Shown here piece by piece: positions 1-8,420 of a stretch of 64,000 bases of DNA. The stretch lies in NCBI GenBank assembly GCA_045805505.1, contig JBJMLA010000086.1, forward strand, positions 1-64,000, read 5' to 3'. A program made the translations under genes and the position numbers. This stretch comes from BP-464 sp045805505 (GTDB taxonomy: Bacteria; Actinomycetota; Thermoleophilia; Solirubrobacterales; Solirubrobacteraceae). Positions within the stretch are counted from its first letter, which is position 1; every line of letters starts with the position of its first letter. The notes beneath the pieces are model-generated. The model did no database searches. It was not told the origin of the DNA and saw only the letters and a list, made by a program, of their open reading frames with translations.

Positions 1-880
1 CCAGCAGCAGGAACGCGGCGAGTGCGGCGGCCGCGGTCGCGCCCGCGGCGGCCAGCCGCGCGGGCGCGCGGTCGCTCCGGGCCCGGGCGGCCTCGAGCGC
101 CACTCGCGGCGACGTCGTCGTGAAGCCGTCGAAGGTGCGCTGGAGCCCGGCATCGACCCGGGCGATCCGCGCGACCTGCTCGTCGAGGTCCCAGGCGTGC
201 AGGTCGGCCAGCGGCAGCGGCGCGCTCCAGTTCTGCGTGCGCGACAGCGAGTCGAGCGGCGCCAGCCCGTCGACCCCGGCCGGGTCGGCGGCCAGCAGCA
301 CGGGCGCGCGCGCGTCGACCTTGCCCGGCGCGAAGTCGGCCGGGCTGGTCGTGTAGCCGATGGCCGGCTGCGCCGTGACGAGCCCGCGGCCGACCACGTG
401 CACGTTGATCCCGCGGTCGGCCACGAGCTCGCCCGCCGGCGCGGGACCGGAGACGTGCAGCACCTCGCAGCGCGCGGGCAGGCACGGCCCGCGCGGGAGT
501 CGCCCCGAGAGCACGCGGACGGCGGGGGCGATCGGCGCGATGGCGCCCAGGCGGATCACCGCGCGCCCGAAGTCGGTCGAGACCAGCGTGATCCCGCGCG
601 TCACCGTGCCGGCGCCCATGGCGGCCAGCGCGTCGCGGGCCTCGCGGTCGGTCCTGGGCCCCGCGCCGTACGCCCAGGTCACCGCGACGCCGCCGCGGGC
701 CGGTCCGAGCGCACTCAGCGTGTCACGGGCCGCGTGGTCGCCGGCGACGACGGCCGCGGCCGACAGCGCGGTGAACAGCGCGACCGCCAGCGCCAGCGGC
801 AGCGCGACGGGCAGCCACCGCCCCGGCGCCGTCAGCGCGCGACGCAGACCCAGCCCCGCCGCCGCCCGCAGGCCGTTCAC
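1..880 (-). CDS. FtsX-like ABC transporter permease, 3' end cut by window edge
   Basis: This is the N-terminal ~293 residues of a permease-like membrane protein that runs off the left edge. It starts with GTG at 880, overlapping the TGA of the MarR gene by 4 nt (GTGA), so the two are probably co-translated. Reading the minus strand gives a cytoplasmic stretch (NGLRAAAGLGLRRALTAPG), one hydrophobic segment at about residues 20-45, a long extracytoplasmic region resembling a MacB-type periplasmic core, and a second hydrophobic Ala/Leu segment that begins at the edge. That layout is typical of FtsX-like permeases. No ATPase gene is visible here; it may lie to the left. Pairing with MarR suggests a regulated exporter. 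Substrate unknown. Confidence 0.72.
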   Translation of the reverse strand, partial: MNGLRAAAGLGLRRALTAPGRWLPVALPLALAVALFTALSAAAVVAGDHAARDTLSALGPARGGVAVTWAYGAGPRTDREARDALAAMGAGTVTRGITLVSTDFGRAVIRLGAIAPIAPAVRVLSGRLPRGPCLPARCEVLHVSGPAPAGELVADRGINVHVVGRGLVTAQPAIGYTTSPADFAPGKVDARAPVLLAADPAGVDGLAPLDSLSRTQNWSAPLPLADLHAWDLDEQVARIARVDAGLQRTFDGFTTTSPRVALEAARARSDRAPARLAAAGATAAAALAAFLLL

Positions 881-1422
881 CGCGCGGCCTCGACCGCGTC
901 GACCGCGTTGGTCACCGGGCAGCGCCCGGCGTCGTGCCCGCACGCGTGGACGTCGCAGAGGCGGCAGATCTGCCGCGCCTCGAGGCGGCTGCCGGCCAGC
1001 TCGCCGAGCACGGTCGCCGCCAGTCCGGCGAGCGCGGTCCGCCCGTCGGGCGAGAGCCCGGCGAGCGCCTCGTCGAGCACCGTTGCCCGAGCGGCCGCGA
1101 CCCGCCGGGCGCGCCGGCGGCCGGTTGCGGTGAGCTCGACGCGCACGGCGCGGCGGTCGGCCGGATCGCTGCCGCGTCGCGCCAGCCCCTCGGCCTGCAG
1201 CTGATCGACCACGCGGACCGCGCGGGAGTGGGTCACGCGCAGCGCTCCGGCGAGCACCTCGATCGGCCGGCCGCCGGCGAACTCGTGCAGGCTGACCAGC
1301 GCCGCGGGCAGGACGCCGGCCAGCCCGGCGGCCTCCTCGGTGGCCGCGCGCAGGCGATCGCCGAGCGCCAGCGCCATCGCGCCGACCACGTTCGCATCAC
1401 CGGAGAAGTGTGCCTCAGGCAT
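877..1422 (-). CDS. MarR-family transcriptional regulator with C-terminal cysteine cluster
   Basis: 181 aa, ATG start. Residues ~35-130 form a MarR-like winged helix: the recognition-helix region reads VTHSRAVRVVDQLQAEGLA and the wing SDPADRRAVRVELTATGRR carries the typical DxRxxxVxLT pattern. The last ~30 residues hold four cysteines spaced C-x2-C-x4-C-x6-C (CRLCDVHAC...CPV). This could bind a metal or act as a redox switch, as inferred for other MarR proteins with the same tail. It starts 21 bp after thrC stops and overlaps the permease gene, so it may be transcribed with either. A likely role is controlling the downstream permease in response to a small molecule, metal or oxidant. Confidence 0.85.
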   Translation of the reverse strand: MPEAHFSGDANVVGAMALALGDRLRAATEEAAGLAGVLPAALVSLHEFAGGRPIEVLAGALRVTHSRAVRVVDQLQAEGLARRGSDPADRRAVRVELTATGRRRARRVAAARATVLDEALAGLSPDGRTALAGLAATVLGELAGSRLEARQICRLCDVHACGHDAGRCPVTNAVDAVEAAR

Positions 1423-1443
1423 ACACCTGGGCGGGAACCTACC

Positions 1444-2454
1444 TCAGCCGAGGACGGCTCGCTCGACCGCGGCGATCTCCGGCTCGCAGGGGACGACCGC
1501 CCCGGCGTTGTCGAGCGCGGTGCGCGGGTCCTTCAGACCGTGGCCGGTGAGCACGCAGGCGATGCGCTGGGCGCCGCCGGCGCCGTGGGCGATCAGCCCC
1601 GCCACCGAGGCGGCGCTGGCCGGCTCGCAGAACACGCCCTCCTTCGCGGCCAGGAACCGCCAGGCGTCGAGGATCTGCGCGTCGCTGACCGCCGCGACCT
1701 GGCCTCCGCTCGCGGTCATGGCGTCCATCGCCTGCTCCCAGCGTGCCGGGTTGCCGATGCGGATCGCGCTGGCCACGGTCTCGGGGTTCTCGATCGGGTG
1801 CCCGTGCACCAGCGGCGCGGCGCCCGCGGCCTGGAAGCCGAGCATCTTCGGTTTGAGGCCGATCTCCTGGAAGCCGCGCCAGTAGGCGGTGATGTTGCCG
1901 GCGTTGCCGACCGGGATGCACAGGCCGTCGATGTCGGGGAGCTCCTCGGCGACCTCGAAGGCCGCGGTCTTCTGCCCCTCGATGCGGAACTCGTTGACGC
2001 TGTTGACCAGCGCGATCGGGTGCATCTCGCACAGCTGGCGGACCAGGCGCAGCGCCTCGTCGAAGTTGCCGCGCAGGGCGATCACGCGCGCGCCGTGCAT
2101 CAGCGCCTGGGCGAGCTTGCCGGTGGCGATCTTGCCCTCGGGGACGATGACCGCGCCGCGGATCCCCGCGCGCGCCGCGTAGGCGGCCAGCGACGCGGCG
2201 GTGTTGCCGGTCGAGGCGCACAGCACGGTCTCGGCGCCCTCGCGGACGGCGGCGCTGACCGCGCAGGTCATGCCGCGGTCCTTGAACGATCCCGTCGGGT
2301 TGGCGCCCTCGGTCTTCAGCCACACCTCGGCGCCGACACGCTCGCTGAGCACGGGCGCGGGGACGAGCGGCGTCGAGCCCTCCTCCAGCGAGATGACCGG
2401 ATCGCCCTGGGCGAAGGGCAGGCGGTCGCGGTAGCGCTCGATCAGGCCGCTCAC
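1444..2454 (-). CDS. thrC: Threonine synthase
   Basis: 336 aa, GTG start that overlaps the hom stop by 4 nt (GTGA). The enzyme converts O-phosphohomoserine to threonine with pyridoxal phosphate. The PLP lysine is K58 in NPTGSFKDRG; the phosphate-binding loop STGNTAAS follows at 81-88, and PVGNAGNITAYW is the later glycine-rich PLP loop. The length fits the shorter, actinobacterial/Bacillus-type enzyme. Third gene of lysA-hom-thrC, so it uses the homoserine branch opened by hom. No thrB (homoserine kinase) is visible downstream in the window, so that step is encoded elsewhere. Confidence 0.95.
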   Translation of the reverse strand: MSGLIERYRDRLPFAQGDPVISLEEGSTPLVPAPVLSERVGAEVWLKTEGANPTGSFKDRGMTCAVSAAVREGAETVLCASTGNTAASLAAYAARAGIRGAVIVPEGKIATGKLAQALMHGARVIALRGNFDEALRLVRQLCEMHPIALVNSVNEFRIEGQKTAAFEVAEELPDIDGLCIPVGNAGNITAYWRGFQEIGLKPKMLGFQAAGAAPLVHGHPIENPETVASAIRIGNPARWEQAMDAMTASGGQVAAVSDAQILDAWRFLAAKEGVFCEPASAASVAGLIAHGAGGAQRIACVLTGHGLKDPRTALDNAGAVVPCEPEIAAVERAVLG

Positions 2455-3677
2455 TGGCCGAACTGCTCCTCGATCACGCGGATCGCGCGCGGTTTGGAGC
2501 GGACGAAGTCCAGGCCCTCGACGAGGGCGACCGCGGCGAAGAAGCGCGACTCGAGCAGCGGGTGCACGACCATCACCAGCCGGGCGTTCTGGCCGAGGCC
2601 CTTCTGCACGACCGACTTGATCGACGCGCCCTGCAGGCCGAGGATCTCGGCCACCTGGGCGAGGACGCCGGGCCGGTCGGCGACCTCGAGGTAGAGGTAG
2701 AAGGCCGACTCCACGTCGTCGACGATCGGCAGCGACTCGCGCGCCGGCGGCGTCGAGGCGGGCGGGATCATCGCGCTGATGACGTCGCCCAGGACGGCGC
2801 TGGCCGTCTGCGGCCCGCCGGCGCCGGGGCCGCTGAGGGTGATCTCGGTGATCGCCTCGGACTCGATGGTCACCGCGTTGAACGGGCCGTCGACCGAGGC
2901 GAGCGGATGACCGGCGTAGAGGAACGCCGGGTGGACGCGGACGCTGATGCCGCCCTCGACGCGCGCGGCGGTGCCGATCAGCTTGAGGCCGAGCCCGAGG
3001 TCGCGGGCGTACTCCATGTCCTCGCCGGTCAGTCGCTCGATGCCCTCGTAGCGGACGTCGTCGAGGTGCACCGGCGTGTTGAACGCGAGGCGCGCGAGGA
3101 TCGCCATCTTCGCGGCGGCGTCGCGGCCGTTGACGTCGTCGGACGGGTCGGCCTCGGCGTAGCCGAGCTCCTGGGCCTGGGCGAGCGCCTCCTCGTAGGA
3201 CAGCCCGCGCGCGGCCATCTCGGTGAGGATGAAGTTCGTGGTGCCGTTGACGATGCCGTGGATGCGCTCGACGTGCGCGGCGCCGAGCGACTCGTTGAGC
3301 ACGCGGATGACGGGGACGACGCCGGCGACCGCGGCCTCGTAGCGCAGCTGGACCTCGTGCTCGCGCGCGGCGCCCCACAGCTCCTCGCCGTGCTGGCTGA
3401 GCAGCTGCTTGTTGGCGGTGACGACGTGCTTCCCGGCGGCCATCGCGCGCAGGACGTAGTCGCGGGCCGGCTCGATGCCGCCCATGACCTCGACGATGAG
3501 GTCGCTGTTGGCGACGACGTCGTCGAAGTCGCCGCGCGAGCGGGTCAGCACGCCGGTCAGCTCGGGGCGCAGGCCGGTGGCGTGCTCGACGGCATCGGCG
3601 CGGTCGGCCAGGAGCGTGGCGAACGCGGCGCCGACGGTGCCGTGGCCGAGGAGGCCGATTTTGAAGGTCTCAGACAT
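2451..3677 (-). CDS. hom: Homoserine dehydrogenase
   Basis: 408 aa, ATG start overlapping the lysA stop by 8 nt. It reduces aspartate semialdehyde to homoserine. Residues 11-16 (GHGTVG) are the Rossmann NAD(P)-binding turn; VTANK at 86-90, GTTNFIL at 145-151 and DVNGRDAAAK at 181-190 are the conserved substrate/catalytic stretches. A C-terminal ACT domain (from about residue 335, RPGVLAQVAEILGLQGASI) implies feedback control, normally by threonine. It lies between lysA and thrC with overlapping ends, indicating one transcript and possibly translational coupling. Confidence 0.96.
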   Translation of the reverse strand: MSETFKIGLLGHGTVGAAFATLLADRADAVEHATGLRPELTGVLTRSRGDFDDVVANSDLIVEVMGGIEPARDYVLRAMAAGKHVVTANKQLLSQHGEELWGAAREHEVQLRYEAAVAGVVPVIRVLNESLGAAHVERIHGIVNGTTNFILTEMAARGLSYEEALAQAQELGYAEADPSDDVNGRDAAAKMAILARLAFNTPVHLDDVRYEGIERLTGEDMEYARDLGLGLKLIGTAARVEGGISVRVHPAFLYAGHPLASVDGPFNAVTIESEAITEITLSGPGAGGPQTASAVLGDVISAMIPPASTPPARESLPIVDDVESAFYLYLEVADRPGVLAQVAEILGLQGASIKSVVQKGLGQNARLVMVVHPLLESRFFAAVALVEGLDFVRSKPRAIRVIEEQFGQ

Positions 3678-4926
3678 CGCGGGCGAAGAGGTCCTCGTAG
3701 GTCTCGCGCCGCACGACGACGCGCGCGTCGCCGTCCTTGCAGAAGACGACCGGTGGCCGCGGGATCCCGTTGTAGTTGTTGGCCATGGAGAAGCCGTAGG
3801 CGCCGGTGACCGGCGTGACGACGACGTCGCCGACCTTCGGATCGGCCAGCTGGGCGTCGCGGACGATCACGTCGCTGGACTCGCAGTGCTTGCCGACGAG
3901 ATGGCACGGTGTGTTGTCGCCGAAGCGATCGACGATCTGCGCCTCGTAGCGCGCGCCGTAGAGCATCGGGCGCAGGTTGTCGCTCATCCCGCCGTCCACT
4001 GCCACCCAGGTCGAGACGTTGCGCTTGATCGTCTCGACGGTGTAGAGCGTCACGCACGAGTTGGCCACGAGCGCGCGGCCCGGCTCGTCGACGATGCGGA
4101 TGTCGTCGCCGTAGACCTCCTTGACGACGCCGATCTTGGCGTCGGCGTACTGCTCGATCGACGGCACGTCCATGTCCTCGGTGTAGGCGACGCCGAGGCC
4201 GCCGCCCAGATCGATCTCGGGGAAGTCGCCGAGGTGCGCGACGGCCCGGACGGCGCGGCGGAACGGCGCGAGGTCGCGGATCTGCGAGCCGATGTGCATG
4301 TGCAACCCGCGCATGTCGAGCAGCGGGTGGGCCTCGATGCGCTCGATCAGCGCGGGCGCGTCGACGAGCTCGACGCCGAACTTCGAGTCGGCCTGGCCGG
4401 TGGAGATGCCGTCGTGGGTCTCGCCGCGCACGTTGGGGGTGACGCGCAGGTAGACGCGCTGCGGCGCGGTCACCAGCCGCTCGAGGCGGTCGAGCTCGTC
4501 GGTGCCGTCGATGACGATCGTGCCGACCTGCGACTCGACCGCGTAGCGCAGCTCGGCCTCGGACTTGGCGTTGCCGTGCAGGACGACGCGGCCGGGATCG
4601 AAGCCGGCGCGCAGCGCGCTGGCCAGCTCGCCGCCGCTGGCGACGTCGACGCCGATGCCCTCCTCGGCCAGCACGCGGTAGACCGCGGTGCACGGGAACG
4701 CCTTCGACGCGAAGAGCAGCTCGGTGTCGGCGTGGCGATCGGCGAACGCGGACACGAACTGGCGTGCGCGGGCGCGCAGGTCGTCCTCGGCGACCACGTA
4801 GGCGGGCGTGCCGAACTCGCGCGCGAGATCGATCGCGTCGCAGCCGCCGATCTCGAGGCGACCGGCCTCGTTGATGCGGCTGCCGGCGGGCCAGACGTGG
4901 GAGAGCTGTCGTGTCTGCAGGGACAA
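3670..4926 (-). CDS. lysA: Diaminopimelate decarboxylase
   Basis: About 418 aa. It decarboxylates meso-diaminopimelate to lysine. K75 in LLFASKAF is the PLP lysine of the fold-III barrel; HMHIGSQI, EPGRA, CESSD and the C-terminal GAYGFSMANNYNG are the usual LysA signatures. The start is uncertain: no ATG or GTG fits the N-terminus, and TTG at 4926 (then SLQTRQLSHVWP) is the best choice. It leaves only 20 bp to the divergent hydrolase. First gene of lysA-hom-thrC, linking lysine and threonine branches of the aspartate pathway. Confidence 0.94.
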   Translation of the reverse strand: MSLQTRQLSHVWPAGSRINEAGRLEIGGCDAIDLAREFGTPAYVVAEDDLRARARQFVSAFADRHADTELLFASKAFPCTAVYRVLAEEGIGVDVASGGELASALRAGFDPGRVVLHGNAKSEAELRYAVESQVGTIVIDGTDELDRLERLVTAPQRVYLRVTPNVRGETHDGISTGQADSKFGVELVDAPALIERIEAHPLLDMRGLHMHIGSQIRDLAPFRRAVRAVAHLGDFPEIDLGGGLGVAYTEDMDVPSIEQYADAKIGVVKEVYGDDIRIVDEPGRALVANSCVTLYTVETIKRNVSTWVAVDGGMSDNLRPMLYGARYEAQIVDRFGDNTPCHLVGKHCESSDVIVRDAQLADPKVGDVVVTPVTGAYGFSMANNYNGIPRPPVVFCKDGDARVVVRRETYEDLFARDV

Positions 4927-4946
4927 GGGGCTGCCAGTATGCCCGC

Positions 4947-5654
4947 ATGCCTTGGCGCAAGCGGACGATGCGGGTCGTGGACGTGGCCCAGCCGGCGGAT
5001 GCGGGGACCATCGACGGCCTCGCCTACGCGCTGTACCGGCCCGACGAGCGGGTCGAGGGGGGTGTCGTGATCTGCCACGGCGCGGGGTCCTCGAAGGAGA
5101 GCCACCTGGACTTCGCGCGGGCCTGCCGCGCCCACGGGATGGCCGCGGTGGTCTTCGACCAGCGCGGCCACGGGGCCACGGGCGGGGTGCTCGACGCCCG
5201 CGCGATCGACGACGTGGCCACGATCGCGTCGCTGCTCCCGCCGGGGCCCGTGGGCCTGCGCGGATCGAGCATGGGCGGCTGGCTGGTGCTCGCGGCATCC
5301 GAGCTCGTCGATGCGGCGGCCGTCGTGGCGATCTGCCCCGCCGACGGCGAGGCGATGCTGCGCGGGATGCGGACCGGGCGGCTCGACCTGCCCGTCGACG
5401 CCGACGGCCTGGAGGCGGCGATGACCGCCCACGACGCCGACGCGAGCGCGGCGGTGCTGGGCGAGCGGCTGCTGCTCCTGCACGCGGAGGGCGACGAGAT
5501 CGTGCCCGTCGAGCGCTCGCGCGCGCTGCACGAGGCCTCCCCCGGCAGCCGCTTCGTCGAGGTTCCGGGCGGCCACCACCGCTCGATCCAGCACGACCCT
5601 GAGCTGCAGGCGCTGACGCTGCGGTTCCTGGGCAAGCGCCTGCGGGCGCTCTAG
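4947..5654 (+). CDS. Alpha/beta hydrolase (dienelactone-hydrolase-like)
   Basis: 235 aa from ATG 4947 (an alternative ATG at 4968 would drop seven basic residues). The nucleophile elbow is GSSMGG, the oxyanion region is HGAGSSKESH, and the acid and histidine appear late as EGDEIVP and GGHHR. Together these are a complete Ser-Asp-His set. Short single-domain members of this group are dienelactone-hydrolase-like or BAAT-type esterases. No signal peptide, so cytoplasmic. It is divergent from lysA across ~20 bp. Substrate cannot be deduced. Confidence 0.85.
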   Translation: MPWRKRTMRVVDVAQPADAGTIDGLAYALYRPDERVEGGVVICHGAGSSKESHLDFARACRAHGMAAVVFDQRGHGATGGVLDARAIDDVATIASLLPPGPVGLRGSSMGGWLVLAASELVDAAAVVAICPADGEAMLRGMRTGRLDLPVDADGLEAAMTAHDADASAAVLGERLLLLHAEGDEIVPVERSRALHEASPGSRFVEVPGGHHRSIQHDPELQALTLRFLGKRLRAL

Positions 5655-6239
5655 CTACTGCTGGGGCGTCAGGCCGCGCAGCAGGCCGCCCACGGTCTGG
5701 CCGGCGCCGTCGACGAGGCCGCCGACGAGGTCGGTGACCGGAGCGGCCGTGGGCAACAGGCCGCCGACCGAGCGCACGACCTCGGCGGTGCCGCCGGTGG
5801 CCGACTCGACGGTGGAGGCCAGCGCGTTGCCGCGGGAGGTGACGGGGTCGAGGATCGGCGCCGCCGGCGTGGCGGGTGTCACGGGCGGCGTGACGGTCGT
5901 GCCGGGGCCGCCCGGTGTGCCCGGCCCGGTGGCCGGGCCGCCCGGATCCGGGTTGCCGTCGGCGGGGGTGCGCCGCGCGGGCGCGCCACCGCGGACGCCC
6001 GCGTTCGCCGCGGGGGCGGCCGCGGGCAGAGCCAGCGAGACGGGAACGGACGGCGCGGACGCAGCGGGCGCCTGGGCGACGGCGAGGCTCTCGACGGCGG
6101 GATCGGCCGTCTGGGCCGGCCACTGGTCGAAGGCCAGGACGCCACCCGAGACGACGAACGCGGCGCCGATGGCGGCCAGCAGCGAACCGCTGACTCCGAA
6201 GCCGGCGAAGATCGTTCGTGCGTGTGCTCCCGCGCGCAT
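5655..6239 (-). CDS. Pro/Ala-rich membrane-anchored or secreted protein of unknown function
   Basis: 194 aa. Family not recognised. A hydrophobic stretch at ~10-35 (GFGVSGSLLAAIGAAFVVSGGVLAF) is a signal anchor. It is followed by ~100 residues rich in Ala, Pro, Gly and Thr (PGTPGGPGTTVTPPVTPATP), probably an extended cell-wall-spanning linker, and an amphipathic C-terminal part with repeated VGGLL motifs (VRSVGGLLP, DLVGGLVDG, QTVGGLLRG). Convergent with the hydrolase, almost touching its stop. Nothing suggests an enzyme. Confidence 0.6.
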   Translation of the reverse strand: MRAGAHARTIFAGFGVSGSLLAAIGAAFVVSGGVLAFDQWPAQTADPAVESLAVAQAPAASAPSVPVSLALPAAAPAANAGVRGGAPARRTPADGNPDPGGPATGPGTPGGPGTTVTPPVTPATPAAPILDPVTSRGNALASTVESATGGTAEVVRSVGGLLPTAAPVTDLVGGLVDGAGQTVGGLLRGLTPQQ

Positions 6240-6315
6240 GGTCGAATACCCCTTGGGAGACGCATCGGCGTCCCAGCCGGAAGCTTGACCGATTTGGCGC
6301 GTTTGCGCTACTCAG

Positions 6316-6338
6316 ATAAAGGGGTCTGACCCCTTTAT
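6316..6338. repeat. Palindromic element, copy 1 (overlaps lgt stop codon)
   Basis: A 23-bp perfect inverted repeat: 11-bp arms (ATAAAGGGGTC / GACCCCTTTAT) around one central T. The TAA stop codon of lgt (6335-6337) lies inside it. The same GGGTC/GACCC core recurs at 23740, 53276 and 58960. It can form a hairpin at the end of the lgt mRNA and may act as a terminator or as a REP-like element. Confidence 0.85.
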
Positions 6339-7102
6339 GTGGCGGCCGCGGGGCGTAGGCCTCCGCGGCGGTGCGCCAGCGCCAGCCACAGGAGGCCGGC
6401 GGCGAGCATGGCGAGGCTCTCGAGCTGCGGCGTGGTGAGGCCGAGGGCGGCGTCCTCGTTGCGGCGCAGGAACTCGACGAGGAAGCGCTCGAGGCCGGCC
6501 GCGATCAGGTACCAGGCAAAGAGCACCCCGGTGCGGACGCGGTCGCGGAAGCGCCACAGGACGTAGGCGACGAGCCCCATGGCCAGCGTCTCGTAGATCG
6601 GCGTCGGGTGGACCTTCACGCCGGGGTCGGTCGGGACGGTGCCGTTCTCGTAGCCCATCGCCCAGGGCAGGTCCGACGGTTTGCCGTAGTCGCCGTCGCC
6701 GGACAGCTGGCAGCCGATGCGGCCGATCGCGTAGCCCAGCGCGAGCGCCGGGGCGCAGAGGTCGAGCAGGCCCAGGCCGAACATGCCGCGCCGCTTGGCC
6801 CACAGGCAGACGGCGATGGCGCCGCCGATCGCCCCGCCGTACCAGACCAGCCCGGTGCCGCCGAACAGGCTGCCGAGCGGATCGTCGGAGAACTGGTCGG
6901 TGTGCTGGAAGAGGTAGTACAGACGCGAGCCGACCAGGCCGCCGAGCAGCCCGGCGAAGATGATCTCGTAGGCCCAGTCGACCGGCTTGCCCTGCTCCTT
7001 GAGGCGCCGCGCGAGAACCGCCCCGGCGGCGAGGAAGCCCAGCGCGAACATGACCCCGAAGGTCTTGATCGGTAGGCCGAGGACATCGATCTCGGGCTGC
7101 AC
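6335..7102 (-). CDS. lgt: Prolipoprotein diacylglyceryl transferase
   Basis: 255 aa, GTG start, polytopic membrane protein. It attaches diacylglycerol from phosphatidylglycerol to the lipobox cysteine of prelipoproteins. Signature regions are present in order: GLVWYGGAIGG, the GRIGCQLSGDGDYG box (family GRxGNFxNGE-like), HPTPIYETL, and a C-terminal ERFLVEFLR. Likely clients in this window are the CwbR2, FKBP and DUF4333-like lipoproteins. Its stop codon sits inside the palindrome at 6316-6338. Confidence 0.95.
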   Translation of the reverse strand: MQPEIDVLGLPIKTFGVMFALGFLAAGAVLARRLKEQGKPVDWAYEIIFAGLLGGLVGSRLYYLFQHTDQFSDDPLGSLFGGTGLVWYGGAIGGAIAVCLWAKRRGMFGLGLLDLCAPALALGYAIGRIGCQLSGDGDYGKPSDLPWAMGYENGTVPTDPGVKVHPTPIYETLAMGLVAYVLWRFRDRVRTGVLFAWYLIAAGLERFLVEFLRRNEDAALGLTTPQLESLAMLAAGLLWLALAHRRGGLRPAAAT

Positions 7103-7124
7103 GGCCCAGAGCCTACGGTGCGAC

Positions 7125-8327
7125 CTAGAGGTAGTTCAGCGGGTTGGTCACGGCGCCGTTGATCCGGACCTCGAAATGGAGGTGGTCGCCGAAGCAGCGG
7201 CCGGTGCAGCCGCTGTAGCCGATGACCTGGCCCTGGCTGACGCGGGCGCCCATCGAGGTCGCAAAGCGCGACTGGTGCGCGTAACACGTCGACAGCGACG
7301 AGCTGTGGGCGATGCAGGTGAAGTTGCCGTAGCCGCCCGAGGACGCCTCGCTCTGCATCAGCGCGACGGTGCCCGCCGCGGCGGCGCGGATCGGCGTGCC
7401 GGCCGGGACGCCGATGTCGATGCCGGGATGGCAGGACTCCCAGGCGCGCTGCTCGCAGAACGGCGAGGTGATCGGGCCGTTGACCGGCCAGATCATCTGG
7501 CCGCCGCCGCGGATCGGGCCCGCGAGCAGCGTCGGCAGCCCGTTGGCGGCCGCCAGCGCGTTCTGGATCTTCTGCTCCTCGGCGTGCAGGTTGTCGAGCT
7601 CGCCCTCGAGCTCGTGGCGCTCCGAGCGGGTGCTGGCCAGGACGGAGGCACGGCGCGAGCGCTGGCTCTCGTAGCCCTGGCGGCGGTCGACGAGCTCGGA
7701 ACGCGCGTCGGCGACCTGGTTGCGCTGCTCGAAGACCTCGGCGGTGATCTTGCGCTGCTTGGTCTCGAGGCCGGCCAGCCGCGCGGCGGAGTCCGTCGCG
7801 TCCTTCTTGGCGTTGGCGACCAGCTCGATGATCTGGCGGTCCTGCTCGCCGATGCGCGAGATGAACTCCTCGCGCTCGATGAGATCGGCGAAGCCCTTGC
7901 TGTTGAGCAGGACACTGACGAGGTCGGGACGGTCGGATTGGTAGAGCTCGACGAGGCGCTTGGCCAGCGTCCGGCGGCCGAACTTCAGCCGCGTCTTGAG
8001 CCGCACCATGCGGGCGCGCTGGTAGCGCAGGTCCGACTGGATGCGGCTGAGCAGCGCCTGCTTCTTGTCGAGGTCGGTCTGCAGGCGGGTGACCCGGACG
8101 GTCAGCGACGTGATGCTGCCCTGCAGCTCGTTGATGCGCGCGTTGTAGCCCGAGATGACCGTGGTCAGCGCGCGCTCGGTGCCCTTCTTGCGGTCGATCT
8201 TGCCCTGCGTCGAGTCGATCTTCTTCTCGATGTCCGACAGGCTGGCCGCGCCGAGGCTGCCCACGGGCAGCAGGACCCACAGGCAGAGGGGGACCAGGAC
8301 GCCGGCCAGAAGGGCTCGAAAACGCAT
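7125..8327 (-). CDS. Coiled-coil M23-family metallopeptidase (EnvC/NlpD-like)
   Basis: 400 aa. Residues 1-27 are a signal peptide (ALLAGVLVPLCLWVLLPVGS). Residues ~29-270 are a long coiled coil with heptads of Leu/Ile/Val. The C-terminal ~110 residues are a LytM/M23 domain with both zinc motifs, HPGIDIG (HxxxD) and GDHLHFEV (HxH), so it should be an active peptidoglycan endopeptidase. The coiled coil plus M23 layout resembles EnvC or the partners that couple FtsEX to wall hydrolysis, although ftsEX is not seen here. Start ATG 8327 gives the best signal peptide. Divergent from htpX. Confidence 0.9.
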   Translation of the reverse strand: MRFRALLAGVLVPLCLWVLLPVGSLGAASLSDIEKKIDSTQGKIDRKKGTERALTTVISGYNARINELQGSITSLTVRVTRLQTDLDKKQALLSRIQSDLRYQRARMVRLKTRLKFGRRTLAKRLVELYQSDRPDLVSVLLNSKGFADLIEREEFISRIGEQDRQIIELVANAKKDATDSAARLAGLETKQRKITAEVFEQRNQVADARSELVDRRQGYESQRSRRASVLASTRSERHELEGELDNLHAEEQKIQNALAAANGLPTLLAGPIRGGGQMIWPVNGPITSPFCEQRAWESCHPGIDIGVPAGTPIRAAAAGTVALMQSEASSGGYGNFTCIAHSSSLSTCYAHQSRFATSMGARVSQGQVIGYSGCTGRCFGDHLHFEVRINGAVTNPLNYL

Positions 8328-8420
8328 CGGCGGCCAGTGTAGAGAAGTTGCTCTGCAATTTTGCCTGCATTTACCGGGGTTTATGGAGCGCTGAGGAGCC
8401 TCCGTATCCTGATATGGACC

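Noticed and set aside
934..2694. Long open frame on plus across the MarR and thrC genes
   Set aside because: Antisense frame created by high third-position GC; Arg/Gly/Ala/Asp-rich low-complexity protein with no motif, while clear genes lie on minus.
1444..3378. Open frame joining hom-region sequence to thrC
   Set aside because: The upstream half is hom read in another frame; thrC begins at GTG 2454.
3670..6123. 817-residue minus frame ending in LysA
   Set aside because: Only the last ~418 residues are LysA; the rest runs antisense to the plus-strand hydrolase.
6987..8342. Plus-strand frame opposite the M23 peptidase
   Set aside because: Shadow of the minus-strand peptidase, Ala/Arg/Asp/Leu-rich without signals.
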